From positions 9,100,461 through 9,164,460 of the forward strand of contig CM068313.1 of assembly GCA_034766995.1 (NCBI GenBank): a stretch of 64,000 bases of DNA. The letters are read 5' to 3'. Under the pieces are notes generated by a model. It searched no databases and had not been told where the DNA came from. It saw only the letters and a list, made by a program, of their open reading frames with translations. The translations under genes were made by a program, and so were the position numbers. Source of the stretch: Acanthacorydalis orientalis. Lineage: Eukaryota; Arthropoda; Insecta; Megaloptera; Corydalidae. Position 1 is the stretch's first letter. The number at the start of each line of letters is the position of its first letter. Shown piece after piece: positions 1 to 12,229 of this stretch.

Positions 1-60
1 ATATATATATATATTAAAAAAATATTCCGATTAAAATTATTTGCAAGGTATTTTATGTAT

Positions 61-62
61 AT

Positions 63-110
<48 letters not shown>
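61..110. repeat. (TA)n microsatellite
   Basis: Nearly pure TA run, with further TA at the very start of the window. Confidence 0.95.
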
Positions 111-113
<3 letters not shown>

Positions 114-277
114 GTTTTAATTGATAAATCAAAAATATGGATATTTGTAAAGAAACTATAAATTAATTAAAAATACATCAAAAAAAAAATAAATATAGCG
201 ATACTTATGAATATAAAAATTAAATTGAAAAGGAGAGAGGACAAGATTGGAAGATATAATATTTAAAATTATTAGAT

Positions 278-713
278 GTACAAATTAATTAGGTACTTTT
301 TTTATAAAAAAATAAGTTTACTTTAAAATAGAATACATTTCCATCTTCAAAAGGTACTCCATTATTTTATATAAATTTACTCTATCTGTCGGATAACTAA
401 CGAATCCAGCTTTTTTTGCATGTCTTACACGCGACAGCACCTTTTCTCAAAGCTGAACAAATCATTTCCGTGGTATCAGCGGCCTTTTTGTCTATTAGAA
501 TCCAAAAAATATACAATACGTGATGTATTGCATTTCGGACGCCATCGTGTTCACTACTATTTTGTGAGATTATGCCAACTGCTTGGCCAAGATATATAGG
601 GTTTTTAAATATTAAGGTTATCACTTCAAAATTCTAAAACGTCGAGAAAATATTTTAATTTGAAACAGAGTTATGATTAATTCAATGTAGAGGCACCGAA
701 TTAATTTTTATAC
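278..713 (-). mobile_element. MITE-B copy 1 (mariner-derived)
   Basis: Ends gtacaaattaatt and aattaatttttatac. The minus strand carries a decayed N-terminal mariner transposase segment: MASE-like start in ggcgtccga, then ADTTEMICSALRKGAV and CKTCKKSW. Length about 436 bp. No catalytic domain; frame broken. Confidence 0.75.
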
Positions 714-1623
714 TTAATAATGTGTAACTATATAGGACACATAGAGAAGGTAACTAAAAGCCCGTGAGTTCGTCAGGTTATTTAATTGAAACTTAGATAT
801 CCGTTTGACTTGCAAAAAATGAATCATTATTAAAGAACAATGGGTAAAATTTTAAAATGAAACAAATTACGAGTATCTTAAAAAGATGTAAACATATACA
901 GGACTATTTGCAATACTGGAAAGAAAATTAATAAATAAAATAAAAATAACAGTTGAAATCGTTCGCTGTTAATCAATTTCTTCAAAACAGTACTGTTTGA
1001 AAAGCTGTAACGATAACCTGCCTGTTTTAAGAGACGACTGAAAGGAAATAGAGTGATACCAGGTATAAACGGTTCCAATTATAAGATAATATTCTTTTTA
1101 AACATTCGAAAAGATCACTCGTTTAAGATCTAAGAGTAAAATTTCGTCTAGAGGGGGACCAACTGTTAATTTGATCAATGAAGATAACAAGAGTCTCTTT
1201 AGTTTAAATTCCGCAAACTTTTCAAAAAAAAACTTCAGTATGAATTAAAATACATTGATCTACATATTTATATCAAAAAGATTAAAATATAATTTGTAAA
1301 ATTAAAAATATCGAGATTCATAACTGAGGATATATTATATAATAACATCTAAGATATTTTATCATAAACATGTTTCGATAATCGTTACCTTTTTGAAAAA
1401 CATAAAGATATTTTTTTAATAATATTATGAACCATTTCTTTAAAATTGAAAGTCTCATTTAATACGATTGAGTCAAACAAAAGAGCCTGATTAGAATTCT
1501 AAAATCATTTGAACAATATTTATATTGTAATTAATATTCTAATTAAAACCTCTGCGTTATGATTTATTTATATAATTGTAGTCGTTATATACTTGATCTA
1601 ATAATTTATGCATATAGACGTAT

Positions 1624-1683
<60 letters not shown>

Positions 1684-2363
1684 TGGTGGGAGAACAGAAT
1701 TGACAAAGAATATTCGTATACACTTGATATAATTTTCATTCGTTTACAAAAAGATTTCGAATTCAAATGAACGTCCTTGATAATTTGATAGTTTCGCACG
1801 TTCTAGAGGTCAAGATAATTTAAAAAAGTGGTTTTAGATTAATATTAGATCATATAGTTTAAACTTTTCTTGGTAATAAATTCATACTATATATAATTTA
1901 ATTTTTTTTCTAAAACAGATATCACCAATATCGTTAATCTCGTCTGTGTCAACACACTGAATCGATATATAAAAAGAAACTGTCAAGTTTCTGTAAAAGT
2001 GTGTAACGTTTTATGTACAAATTAATTTCTAATTAATCGTGATTATATCGAATATATATTTTGCTCAAGGTTGAAACTGTTTGTCTAATTAAGGAGTAAA
2101 CATGATAAGTACAAGTTTTCGTGATGAATAATAATTTTATATGTTTATATTTCAATAATTTATTTATAACATGAAACGAAATGTGATATTTTCAATCGTC
2201 TTCAAATGTTTCAGAAGAAACACTTTTCAGTTTTATCGATTACTTTTCTTTTTAGATTTGCTCTTTGTTTATCTTTCTACGGATAGTAGTACAAAAAATT
2301 AACTTACTTTAAATTTTAAATACTATTTTCATAATCTTTCACTAGGCACTGCAAATAGGTCTA
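714..2363. other. intergenic, one (TA)n tract
   Basis: A+T-rich DNA with no coding frame or other element that I can support apart from the TA run at 1634-1681. Confidence 0.6.
1634..1681. repeat. (TA)n microsatellite
   Basis: Pure TA run after a short TGTG/TATG stretch. Confidence 0.95.
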
Positions 2364-2936
2364 TTAGGATGGCAGGAAAATAATTGCGGTTTTTGTTTTT
2401 GAATTATAATTTTAATTTTTTTCAATGGAAGTGTACTTGCATCGTCTTCATATTGATATCATTTTAAAGCGCATTTTTCGATCTGTATTTTGATAACATC
2501 GACTTTGGTTTTGTTATTTATTTGGCTTCAAATTGGGGTATTGAATTAATGATGGGAAAGAACCAGATGAAAGCAATTTTTGTATGAGTTCAAAACGAGT
2601 GGTAAAGCAGCATAAACTGCCTGTAAACTAAAGGATGCTTTTAGTGTGGGTACTGTTAAGGAACATACGATGCAATGGTCGTTCCAAAAATTTCGTGCCG
2701 GAGATGAGTGCCTTGAAGATGAAGAAGGTCGTAGGTGTTTTTCTTCAGTTTATAAAGACCAACTGAAGGCATTAGTTGAACCAGAACCACACGCAACAAT
2801 TCGAGTGCTTGCCCAAAAATTAGTTGTTAGTCATCAAACAGTTCTGGACCACTTGAAACAGCTAGGAAAATCAAAAAAGACAAAATGTATATGGATTTGA
2901 AGGTCATACACCGCGATTATTTTCTTACCAACCTAA
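2364..2936 (+). mobile_element. MITE-A copy 1, mariner-derived, TA target duplication
   Basis: Ends TTAGGATGGCAGGAAAATAA and its inverted partner TTATTTTCTTACCAACCTAA... (element ends CCAACCTAA at 2936), with TA on each side. Length 573 bp. The interior holds an open 84-codon frame (2646-2900) matching the N-terminal DNA-binding part of mariner transposases (WSFQKFRAGDECLEDEEGR, QLKALVEPEPHATIRVLAQK, VLDHLKQLGKSKK). The catalytic DDD part is absent. Upstream of the 84-codon frame the homology continues but has stops. Confidence 0.88.
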
Positions 2937-3008
2937 TAATTTTTAAGATTACTAAATCTAGACATATTCGTAAACTATAACTTTATAAATTTAATAACCA
3001 TATTTAAT

Positions 3009-3508
3009 GTGCAAATTAATGCCTTTTTTATAGAAAATGAATGTTTACAGAAAAATTGAATACATTGCAATCCTCAAAGAATCTCTCATTATTTTGTATA
3101 ACTTTGTTCCAACTCTCATTTAACTAACGACTCTCTTATCAAAAAAGGTGGTGGCTTTAAGTCGATAAAGTCCTCAATGCATTTGCGTACTTCTTCTATT
3201 GTTTTAGCATTTTTTAGATATTTTATGCATCACAACACCTTCCTCAAAGCTAAACAAATCAGTCCCATATCTTTGGCAGCATTTTTTTGTAATTGGAATG
3301 CGGAAAATATTCAATACCTAATATGCTGCTTTTAGGACGCCATCGTGTTCATTACTGTTTTGTAAGGTTATACCACCTGATTGACCGAGATATATAATGT
3401 TTAAGTGTTAAGGTTGGTACTTAAAAATTCTAAAAATACGAGAAAATATTTTAATTTAAAGCAGAGTTGATAATTGATTCAGTTTAAAGGCACTGAATTA
3501 ATTTTTAC

Positions 3509-3511
<3 letters not shown>
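3009..3511 (-). mobile_element. MITE-B copy 2
   Basis: Terminal gtgcaaattaatgcc and cactgaattaatttttacac. About 503 bp, same order of segments as the other copies on the minus strand, with a (TA)n tract starting right at its 3' edge. Confidence 0.75.

Positions 3512-3512
<1 letters not shown>

Positions 3513-3558
<46 letters not shown>
3513..3558. repeat. (TA)n microsatellite at a MITE-B end
   Basis: Begins directly at the right end of a MITE-B copy. Confidence 0.95.
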
Positions 3559-3561
<3 letters not shown>

Positions 3562-4326
3562 AAAAATAATACTTCTTTTATAAAAAAAACAATCTATCTT
3601 TCTATTCTTAAAATAAGTACTATAACCTTACCAAAGGTTTTTTTATTGAATTAAAAACTAATAATTTAATAAACGATTTATATTCACATAATTTATCATA
3701 AAATACACATTTTTTCAAAAAAACTAGTTTATCAAATTTCAGAGTTCATTTCCCACATTAAAATATGCACGTTAATGTTTATCAACTGTATGAATCATCA
3801 TATACAATCAAATCAGTTCCTTTTATTTGAGAAATCTCCTTGAGAATTTAGTCTTTATTTGGAAACAAAGTATTATTGACTTTATTTAGTAGTTTAAGGT
3901 TAAATAAGAATGTATTTTTAAAAATACTTCTTTTTCATTCATCGTGTCACATTTTAGTCATACTTTTACATACAATGTAATTACGTAGGTACTGTTATTA
4001 TAGTCTGATAAAATATTTCTTTAATGGATTGTATTTTCATAAATAATTAATATCTTAAAAACCGACAATTTTTTGATTTTTATAAAACTATTCAATGGCT
4101 GCTGTTATCCATAAATCAGTTATAAAAATCTGTTCCTCGTTTTATTTGTATTTTTGATAATTTGATAAGTACATTCATTAAATATTTACACAGAATAATC
4201 AAAGAATCGCTCATATCGTTTATGAAGAGATTTTAATTTGGTTAATAAATGACATTAAAAGAGATTTATATTGAAGACAATTGCAACAGAATATTTCAGT
4301 CGAATTCTAAGACAGTTCTAATACTA

Positions 4327-4665
4327 ACTAAATTCACTTTCACATATGAATTTTTATTACAAACCACAATTCAACATGGTTGTTTCTTAGGAACTTCAAG
4401 AAGAAATATAAGATTTTTTTTGTGATACCATGTATCTTATAACGAACATTAACCCACATTGGTCCAATTATATATTCAATAAATAAATAAAAAAACACAT
4501 TTTTCTATTCCTTACTATTCTGATGATGATGGAGTTGCTGTCGAAATGTCCTTGAGTAAAAATCAGAATAATAATTAATTATTGAATATTTTTGAGCAGA
4601 AATTGCGGTTTGTGGGTTTGAGTAAAATATTTATTCATTTATGAAAGTGAATTTAACCACATTGC
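4327..4665. repeat. foldback family, full copy
   Basis: Left arm starts ctaaattcactttcac, right arm ends gaaagtgaatttaaccac. Between them are the family blocks for -attgatca-, gatgatgg, and gaatatttttgagcag. The two halves are imperfect inverted copies. Confidence 0.65.
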
Positions 4666-4946
4666 CAGGATTATAAAATTAAAAAAACATTTGGTTAGTT
4701 TTTCTGGCTCTGTATACACCTCTTTCTCCACAAAATTATTTTTAAGAAAATATAAAAATTTTTATGCAATATGTATGTAAGGAATCTTGACTCATTTATT
4801 CCAGAAATTTCAGTGTATGTTTATCTTACGTAAAGATAATTTATGGAAGAAAAGAAAATTATAGAAAATTAATGTTTTTATCTCTTATTGAAAACACGTG
4901 TCATTTTGATAAATAAAATAGCCTGCAACATTATAAATACACACAC

Positions 4947-4949
<3 letters not shown>

Positions 4950-4999
<50 letters not shown>
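4950..4999. repeat. (TA)n microsatellite
   Basis: TA run preceded by acacacacaga. Confidence 0.95.
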
Positions 5000-5000
<1 letters not shown>

Positions 5001-5361
5001 AAAAGAACAAATTAGATTAGATATAATTTTAATAGCATAAATGTAAATGAAAATAAATAAATAAATAATAATGTATTAACAATATTTATTATCGCTGTTA
5101 ATTTTTATCAGATTATTGAACACTTGAAGGTCAAAATGTGATATTGCTTACAATTATGTTAAATTTAAAAATTCTTTGTATGGAATTCAACGTGTTAAGA
5201 AATCCACCGATAGATAACAATTTTTTTAAGTATTGTTTCGTTGCATGTTCATGAAAAACGTGACAATTTCTTTACATTGTTGCAGTAAATATGTAGAATT
5301 TTATTTGAAATAAACATATTTGTTACATTTCTTTTATATGGCATTAAAACTGACTTTACTG

Positions 5362-5363
<2 letters not shown>

Positions 5364-5412
<49 letters not shown>
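5364..5412. repeat. (TA)n microsatellite
   Basis: Pure TA run. Confidence 0.95.
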
Positions 5413-5414
<2 letters not shown>

Positions 5415-5539
5415 CTAAATGCAAAATATCTTTTCTATAATTTAAATCAAACAAATGTTTTTTTATTTGTACAATAAGTAATGTAAAAAAAGTAAATTAA
5501 TTTTCACACCTAATGATTTTCAAATTATTGAATATAGGT

Positions 5540-5625
<86 letters not shown>
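5540..5625. repeat. (CT)n(TA)n microsatellite at a MITE-A end
   Basis: CT repeat, then TA run ending at the first base of the MITE-A copy. Confidence 0.95.
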
Positions 5626-5629
<4 letters not shown>

Positions 5630-6193
5630 GTTGGAAAAGTAATTGCGGCTTATGACCTTCAAATTCATATATATTTTTCTTTTTTCAATTTTCCTAATAT
5701 TTTTTAAGTAGTCCAGAACTGTAGGATGACTAACACCTAATTATTGAGCAAGCTCTAGAATTGTTATGCGTGATTCTGATTCAACTAATGCCTTCAGTTG
5801 GTCGTGATGAACTGAAGAAGTAAGCCCGCAACCTTCTTCATCATTAAGGCTCTAGTCTCCAGCATGAAATTTTTGGAACCACCATTGTACCGTTATTTTC
5901 TTAACAGTGCCCATATCAAAATAATCGTATAATTTACAAGCAATTTTTGCTACTTTACCACCCATTTTGATCTCATACAAAAAATTGCTCTTATTTGCTT
6001 CTTTTCCATTTTTAATGCAATAGCGCAATTTGAAGCAAAATTAATAATAAAATCAAAGTTGATGTTTCCAAAATATAAATCGATAAATGCACTTTAAAAT
6101 GATATTAACATGAACAAGATGAAATGACACTCTCATTGAAGAAAATAAGGTTAGAATTAAAAAAAAACCTCAATTATTTTCCTACCAACCTAA
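5626..6193 (-). mobile_element. MITE-A copy 2, mariner-derived, TA target duplication
   Basis: Same family as 2364-2936 in the opposite orientation. It starts TTAGGTTGGAAAAGTAATTG and ends CCTACCAACCTAA, flanked by TA. Length 568 bp. The interior translates on the minus strand, with stops, to WFQKFHAGD, DQLKALVESESRITI and VSHPTVLDYLK. The internal deletion joins the helix-turn-helix segment to the 3' end at the same place as copy 1. It is inserted at the edge of a (TA)n tract. Confidence 0.88.
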
Positions 6194-6584
6194 TATGTTA
6201 AATAAATAAAGAGATTGTTAAGAACGAGGATATCTAGGGATTTGTTAACATCACCACATACAACCAACAATGCCTCTATATTATAATGTATTGAACAATT
6301 TAAGTATCTATATTTCACCGGTATTGTCGATACACAATGGCAATTAGAGCATTCCTTTCATGGCGTGGGTGGTAAATATAGAACGTGCCAACTCTTCCTT
6401 TTGTCATACGTGCAAAAATAACGTCAATACATTTTCGAAACTGATTGTTTGTAGGACTTTTATATTTTCAAACATAAGTGTGTGCGAGCGCATCTGCCTT
6501 CTGAAATAAATTCAGTTGTCACCGGTAACGTTCACAATTTCTACAAAACAATCAATAGAATCTGCAGTGACTTTCACTATTTAC

Positions 6585-6647
<63 letters not shown>

Positions 6648-7429
6648 GTATGAGATTTCTAATTCTATTTAATAAACAGCACCGTTTCGAACATAAATCA
6701 GTGTACAATGAATGACCAGGACACGACAAAAAAATACTATAATTAGTTGATTTGGATAAAGCACGTGTGCGTTTTGATATGAAAATAATGTGACATGATT
6801 GATAGCTCTTGAAACGTTACAAAACCCCCTTTTTTAAATGTTTGTTTCGACAAAAGGATGACCACCCGTGTGTCTAAATTGAATATTTAACGTACTGGAC
6901 TGTAGTACTTATTCACGGTTAATTTAATACGTTCAAAAGTATTTGAAACTAGAAATCTAGATAATTTACATTATTGAAATCTGTTTGAAGAAAATGTAGC
7001 GATGAGAAGAGGTTATCTATTTATCATTAGAAAATAGTTAAGTGATATTTACGGTTCGTGTGTAGGTATGTAATCAATTAATCAGATATAAATTTAGCGA
7101 TGAGCTAAAAGTTTTTCTTAGAAGAAAGTTAGTTACTTGGGTCGTTTCTTGAAAATTTCATTTAATTATTTCTATTCGTTTTTTATAAAATTTATACGAT
7201 TTAATATTGTAATTTTATCTATTAGAAAACCACTGTAAAATTGTGCAGTAAGTGAATCCAATTAATAAAAATATTTAATAAAAAAATAAATAAATATGAA
7301 TATATTTATAAACAAAGATTTTATCTTAATTTAGGAATATATATTCTTATCTAAAACAAATTATGTTAAATAGCAAAAGAAAATGCTTTATTTGAAAATT
7401 CAATAAATATTAGTTCACACTAACAAATG
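6194..7429. other. intergenic, unique with one (TA)n tract
   Basis: 6240-6580 is mildly richer in GC and unique; no gene signal was found. A TA run lies at 6589-6644. Confidence 0.5.
6589..6644. repeat. (TA)n microsatellite
   Basis: Pure TA run. Confidence 0.95.
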
Positions 7430-7650
7430 ATTTTTTCATTTTTGTAGAAACAATAGAAAATTCTACCCAGAAACGTTTAATAATTGATTATTAATTATTT
7501 TTGATTCTTACTTGTCCGTATTTCGATATTAGTTTCATCATTTTCACCATTAAAATGCGTATACATAACAACTAAAATGATCAATAATCAATTGTTGAAT
7601 ATTTTTGTGGTTAGTTGGGCGTGTAAAATTTATTTGTGAAAATAAATATA
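7430..7650. repeat. foldback family, partial
   Basis: Contains ttaataattgattatt, gtttcatcattttcacc and gatcaataatcaattg blocks in inverted arrangement. Ends degraded. It abuts a MITE-B copy. Confidence 0.55.
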
Positions 7651-7652
7651 TG

Positions 7653-8003
7653 AGGCGTAAAAATTAATTCAGTGCCTTTGCTTTGAATCAATCATAACTC
7701 AGTTTTAAATTAAAATATTTTCTTGACGTTGTAGAATTTTCAAGTGCCAACCATAGCATTTAAAAACACTATGTTTCTTATCCAAGCAGTTGGCATAACC
7801 TCACATACAATGATTAAAACGATGGCGTCCGAAAAGCAGTATATGAGGCATTGAATACTTATCGTTTTCCAGTTGAAAAAACTGCTACCGAAACCACATG
7901 AATGGTTCGTCGATTTTTGTGGGAAGATTCTGTGATACATGAAACATGTAAAAAATGAAAAAAATAGTGGAAAAGGTCCGAATCGACAGTCCTTCATCGA
8001 AAT
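7653..8003 (+). mobile_element. MITE-B copy 3, 3' end missing
   Basis: Begins ggcgtaaaaattaattcagt and follows the family through gatggcgtccgaaaagcag to the gtggaaaaggtccgaa segment, then homology stops near 8003. About 350 bp. Confidence 0.7.
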
Positions 8004-8917
8004 TTTAAAATTATTTACATCTTTAATAAATTTAAAACTAAAAAATGTTTTTTTTTAATTTTAAAAATCAACCTATAAGACACCATTCAATTATATTTCT
8101 TCATAAATACGTGAAAATATAGCCTAGTGGATTATATTTACAAAAAGTGTAAATTTCAGAAAAAATATTTTTATTTTATATAATTTATCAAATTAAACAG
8201 AAATATTTGATTAAATAGTGCTATTTAATTTGAAATCAATTGACAATAAAAAGATGACAGAATGATAAAAAATAATTTATTATAATTTTACTAAATGGTC
8301 TCGATAATATATCATTTTAAAATCTCGATTTATTTATACTAATATATATTAAATCTTTCTCTTATTTGTTCTTTTTTTGTATTAGGATTATTAAAATAAT
8401 AATTACATTTTTTCATTCATAACTGAATGTTTATTTTAAAAAATTGCAATGAATTTTGATTAAAAAATCAGACTATTTTGAAATGTGGACATTTTATATA
8501 TTTTTATAATACCGTATATTATTACAATCTTCGATATTTTATCAAAATCGTTTTAACTTTTTGTTTCAAGTCAGTTCATATGCAGTTTTATTCAAACAGA
8601 CATTTATTAATAAAAAATTAAGACATTTTTTTTTAGATTTTTAATTAGATTTGGTGCTGAATTAATTAGTCTTTGAAAATTAACACATTGCCGACAGGAA
8701 ATTAAAATCTTATGTTGAAAAATATTTATCTGCAATTAGTTTTAATCATGTTTATTCATAATACAATAATATAAAATAAGATAATTTAGGTGTTTATAGA
8801 AATCTTTTCTATTTTGTATCTTTTTTTAAAAAATTTAAACAAGAAAAACAGCGTATTTTTTATGAAAACAATCTTCTTTCGGCTTTGTGTCAATGACAAA
8901 TATTTCTTATGAGAAAT

Positions 8918-8923
8918 TTTATT
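8918..8923 (-). terminator. poly(A) signal of the cuticle-like gene
   Basis: AATAAA on the minus strand, about 140 nt beyond the TAA at 9062. The intervening sequence is A+T-rich with no repeat, consistent with a short 3' UTR. Confidence 0.5.
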
Positions 8924-9061
8924 AAAATTTGAAATTAAAAACTTTGAACGCAAACAATTCATCTTTGGATTGAAACTTGTATATCATTAAAAACACAAAA
9001 AAATCGGTAATCTAAATTTGAACAATATCAGAAAATTTAATTAAACATCACAACGAGCTCT

Positions 9062-11243
9062 TTAAGCGACATCAACTCCGGAACCAGGTGCAAAACTTAA
9101 TGAAGAATCGCCACCACCGATTGGTTGTATTGGCGCGGCTGGTGCTACAGGCGCAACAGGTCGGATTGGTGCAGTAGCGGCAGGAATTCCAGCAGGATAT
9201 CCAGCTGGAAATGCACCTGGATATCCACCTGGATAACCTGGGAAACCAATAGGTACACCAGGTATCGGGTATTGGAATTGCGATGGGTATCCATGAAGAT
9301 AGTTGTAATAGTATGGGTAGAGATGTGCGTTGTAACTAACAGCTACTGGACGCGTAGTTTGTTGAACAATCGGTGATACGGCAGTGTATGCATGTCCTTC
9401 GAGGGTGCTGTATGCGAAATTACCACCCAATTGGGAACTATGGATTACGGCACTGTCATAATGGGGTGTCCTGTATAGGGTTGTTGCTGGTAATGCGTAA
9501 CCAGCAGACGCGACCGCAACGATGGCGAGAATGGCACATAAGAAAAGTGTAACCTACACAAAAAAAACAGTTTTATAATTTATAATAAATATGCGCGTAT
9601 TTCTTATATTTATTCCTAAAATATCTTAAAAGTTTCCAATAATTAACAATTTTATTAATATTCTATTTGTCTTTTTTATTTATAACTATTTTCTTTTATT
9701 AATGTCTTTCACTCAAACGTTTGACCAAAGATGCTCCAGTATATACAATATTGTAAATTGTAAATATTTTTTAAATCGAATTCAATTTTTAAATAAAAAT
9801 ACGATGTTGTCACAAAACATTTCTGACACTGACTAATTTTCTCTGATAAACAAATTCTATAATCCAGATTCTTCTGTACCTTGACGCTCTAAAGATAATA
9901 GCATCACTATCAAAATATACATAAGCAATGATCAATAATAATTTATTGAACATTTTTGATCATAAAATTTGTCTGTGTTTTGTGGGGTGAAAAGGAATTC
10001 ATTGAGAGAAAAAATTATAATAATTTCTCATTCTTAATGCTTTACTTGCGATTATATTTGTTTTTTCAAATTTAAATACATTATAAATATTTTTAATATT
10101 AAAATTTTAGAATATAGATTAGATAGGAAAACAATATGAAGAAAAACTAGAAATTCACAAAGAAATTTTTCACTCGCTCATAGACCATGTATCAAAAATC
10201 AAAATTCAAATAAAGAATAATTAAAATGATTCAATATTTTGAATCAAAAAAATGTATATAGTTTATCTCAGAGTATAAAAATAAAATGATCCATAGTAGA
10301 AAAAGTTGTTAATAGAATACGAAAGTCATGTTTTTTTTATAAAAAAATATTTTTAATTAGAAAATTTAAGCATTAAATCTGAAATGTATTATCAGTTAAG
10401 CTTTAAATCTTAAAAAAAATATCTATATTAAATGCATACACTTCTTATTAAAATAATATTTCTCAGAAGAGAGATAGAACACATTTAATAGACAAAAAAT
10501 AATTTTCAAATAACAATTTTAACCCGAATAAACTCTAAAATAAAATAACAGACTATTCGTGCTATCTTTTTTAAATATAAACACTTTTTATTAAAAGTAT
10601 ATTTCTTTAAAGAGAAACAACAACTTACAAACAGAGACTTCGATCAATTAATCGAAATAACAGTTTGTTATTGATTCTAAATTTTTCAAGAAAATAACTT
10701 GTTTTTATTTAAAAATAATTGAAGCCAAAAAAAATTGTTGAAATTTTTAAACAACACAAATATTTTTGTTTAAATTGAAAAGTGAAAATTTGCAAATATC
10801 TTATATAATTAATTATAAAAATTTTAAAAATATCAATCACATAGCATTAATTATGAAAGTAATGTATATTTTTTACAGAAATATTTATAAAAATATGATG
10901 TTTTTTTTAAAAAAAGTCCATTCTTTAAATGATTCTAAAACGAAGGACGCTTGTAAAATAAATTAAAAAAAAACTATATTTTGTCTAGTGATAATAATTA
11001 AAAATATTCAAAATATAAAATGTGTATAAAAGTTTTACGTGTGAAAAAAAGATATTTATTATCCATTTTTTGGAAAAAGAATTAAAGTTGAAACACGAAG
11101 AACTTATAATACGAATATCGATATAAAACGTAAACAATTGTAATCACGAACTCTTCAGTTTTGTTATGAAATCGAGGTTGTCACTTTCATAAATATTTAT
11201 AAATTAATTTTCCAAGAAAAAACTTGTCGATATTTACCTTCAT
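9062..11243 (-). CDS. secreted cuticle-like structural protein, two coding exons
   Basis: Exon 1 coding part is ATG AAG (11241-11243, 11238-11240) followed by a gtaaat donor. The 1.68 kb intron ends tgtgtag before 9553, and exon 2 runs to TAA at 9062. The protein is 165 residues. It starts MKVTLFLCAILAIVAVASAG, a clear signal peptide, probably cleaved near residue 19 or 21. The mature part has YSTLEGHAYTAVSPIVQ, a Tyr-rich LYPYYYNYLHGYP segment, GYPxG/GAFPAGYPAG repeats and an Ala/Pro/Val tail (PVAPVAPAAP) ending SGVDVA. There is no Rebers-Riddiford chitin-binding consensus. This composition suits an extracellular cuticle or lining protein; the exact family is not recognised. The two-codon first coding exon is a common arrangement for insect cuticle protein genes. 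Confidence 0.88.
9830..10010. repeat. foldback family, half copy
   Basis: Right arm only, running from ttctgtaccttgacgctcta through gatcaataataatttattg and aacatttttgatca to tgtggggtgaaaagg. It lies in the single intron of the cuticle-like gene. Confidence 0.65.
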
Positions 11244-11310
11244 TTTTTTTCTAAAACGAGAGAACTCCGTACAAAAATCCGATGTTTCACTCGAACCGAG
11301 GGTCAGAAAC

Positions 11311-11346
11311 ACTGTGACAACCTATACGAATTGTCTAGCATTTATA
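11311..11346 (-). promoter_or_regulatory. core promoter of the cuticle-like gene
   Basis: On the minus strand TATAAATG (11346-11339) is followed about 31 bp later by TCACAGT (11317-11311), an initiator-like sequence. This predicts transcription starting near 11315-11313 and a 5' UTR of about 70 nt to the ATG at 11243. The spacing matches insect TATA/initiator promoters. Confidence 0.72.
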
Positions 11347-11409
11347 GTCGAAATATATGTATCAAATGTTGTCTAGAACCTTGATGATTTTGTATAACGT
11401 CAGGGAGGA

Positions 11410-11418
11410 TGACCTTGA
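11410..11418 (-). promoter_or_regulatory. FTZ-F1-type nuclear receptor site
   Basis: TGACCTTGA on the plus strand is TCAAGGTCA on the gene strand, a perfect monomeric FTZ-F1 site (YCAAGGYCR). It lies about 95-105 bp upstream of the predicted start. beta-FTZ-F1 is known to activate several insect cuticle protein genes during the moult, so the location is meaningful. Confidence 0.6.
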
Positions 11419-11429
11419 CGCGATGTAAT

Positions 11430-11700
11430 TTGAAATTGGTGCTCTCGGTACCGTAAACTTACCAGGACATGAAGGAAAAAAATCTACAGGGCAACGCCTA
11501 TAGCGAAGTCCACTCCAATAATGTATACACACACACATGTATGTTGTTTCTATAAACGCTGTTTCACGATCTTCGAAACTTGATATTCCAGTATAATTCT
11601 TGAATTCTTCGCCGTATCGTTCTTTGTACGGCGATTTTTATATGAGTTCGAGTGCCCAGATTATAATATTGTACTTTTTTATATCCATGATATGGGACGT
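11430..11700. other. upstream flank of the cuticle-like gene
   Basis: Unique, higher-GC sequence likely to carry more cis elements; only the FTZ-F1 site just before it is clearly recognisable. Confidence 0.4.
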
Positions 11701-11996
11701 GCGTGATTCAGTCAACTTTTTTTAATGAACTCGATACTTGTTTCTTATCCTGAAATATTTATACTCATATTTTACCACTCGTATGTTTTACATTGTATTG
11801 TTTTCAGATATTCATTCACATATAAACAAAAAATCAGTATCGATTCTTTAAGGCAATTCTGTCATTTTTTATTCATTCTAAAATTAAAAATTCATCTATA
11901 TTCAAACTAGTAAGCAATTCCAAAATGCATATCACATTTTTAATAGCTAAATTAATAGTTTAATTAGGTATTAATTTTTTTTCATATGAATATTAT

Positions 11997-12093
11997 GAGT
12001 AAAATTAATTCTGTATCTTATATTGAATCAATCATAAATCTGTTTCAAATTAAAATATTTATTCATCGATTTAGGATTTTGAAGTGCCAACTA
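11997..12093 (+). mobile_element. MITE-B fragment
   Basis: Only the first ~95 bp of the family: gagtaaaattaattctgt through ggattttgaagtgccaac. It then breaks into unrelated sequence. Confidence 0.6.
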
Positions 12094-12179
12094 CAGAAGG
12101 TTATTTGTGGATGTTAGAAATGGAATTTAATAGACATGTTTTGACATTTTGGAAAATGTTTAAATCCGATGAATGTTCA

Positions 12180-12181
<2 letters not shown>

Positions 12182-12224
<43 letters not shown>
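12182..12224. repeat. (TA)n microsatellite
   Basis: Pure TA run. Confidence 0.95.

Positions 12225-12229
<5 letters not shown>

Noticed and set aside
9125..9376. Plus-strand open frame opposite the cuticle-like gene
   Set aside because: Antisense shadow of a compositionally biased coding exon; the minus-strand frame has a signal peptide, splice sites and promoter.
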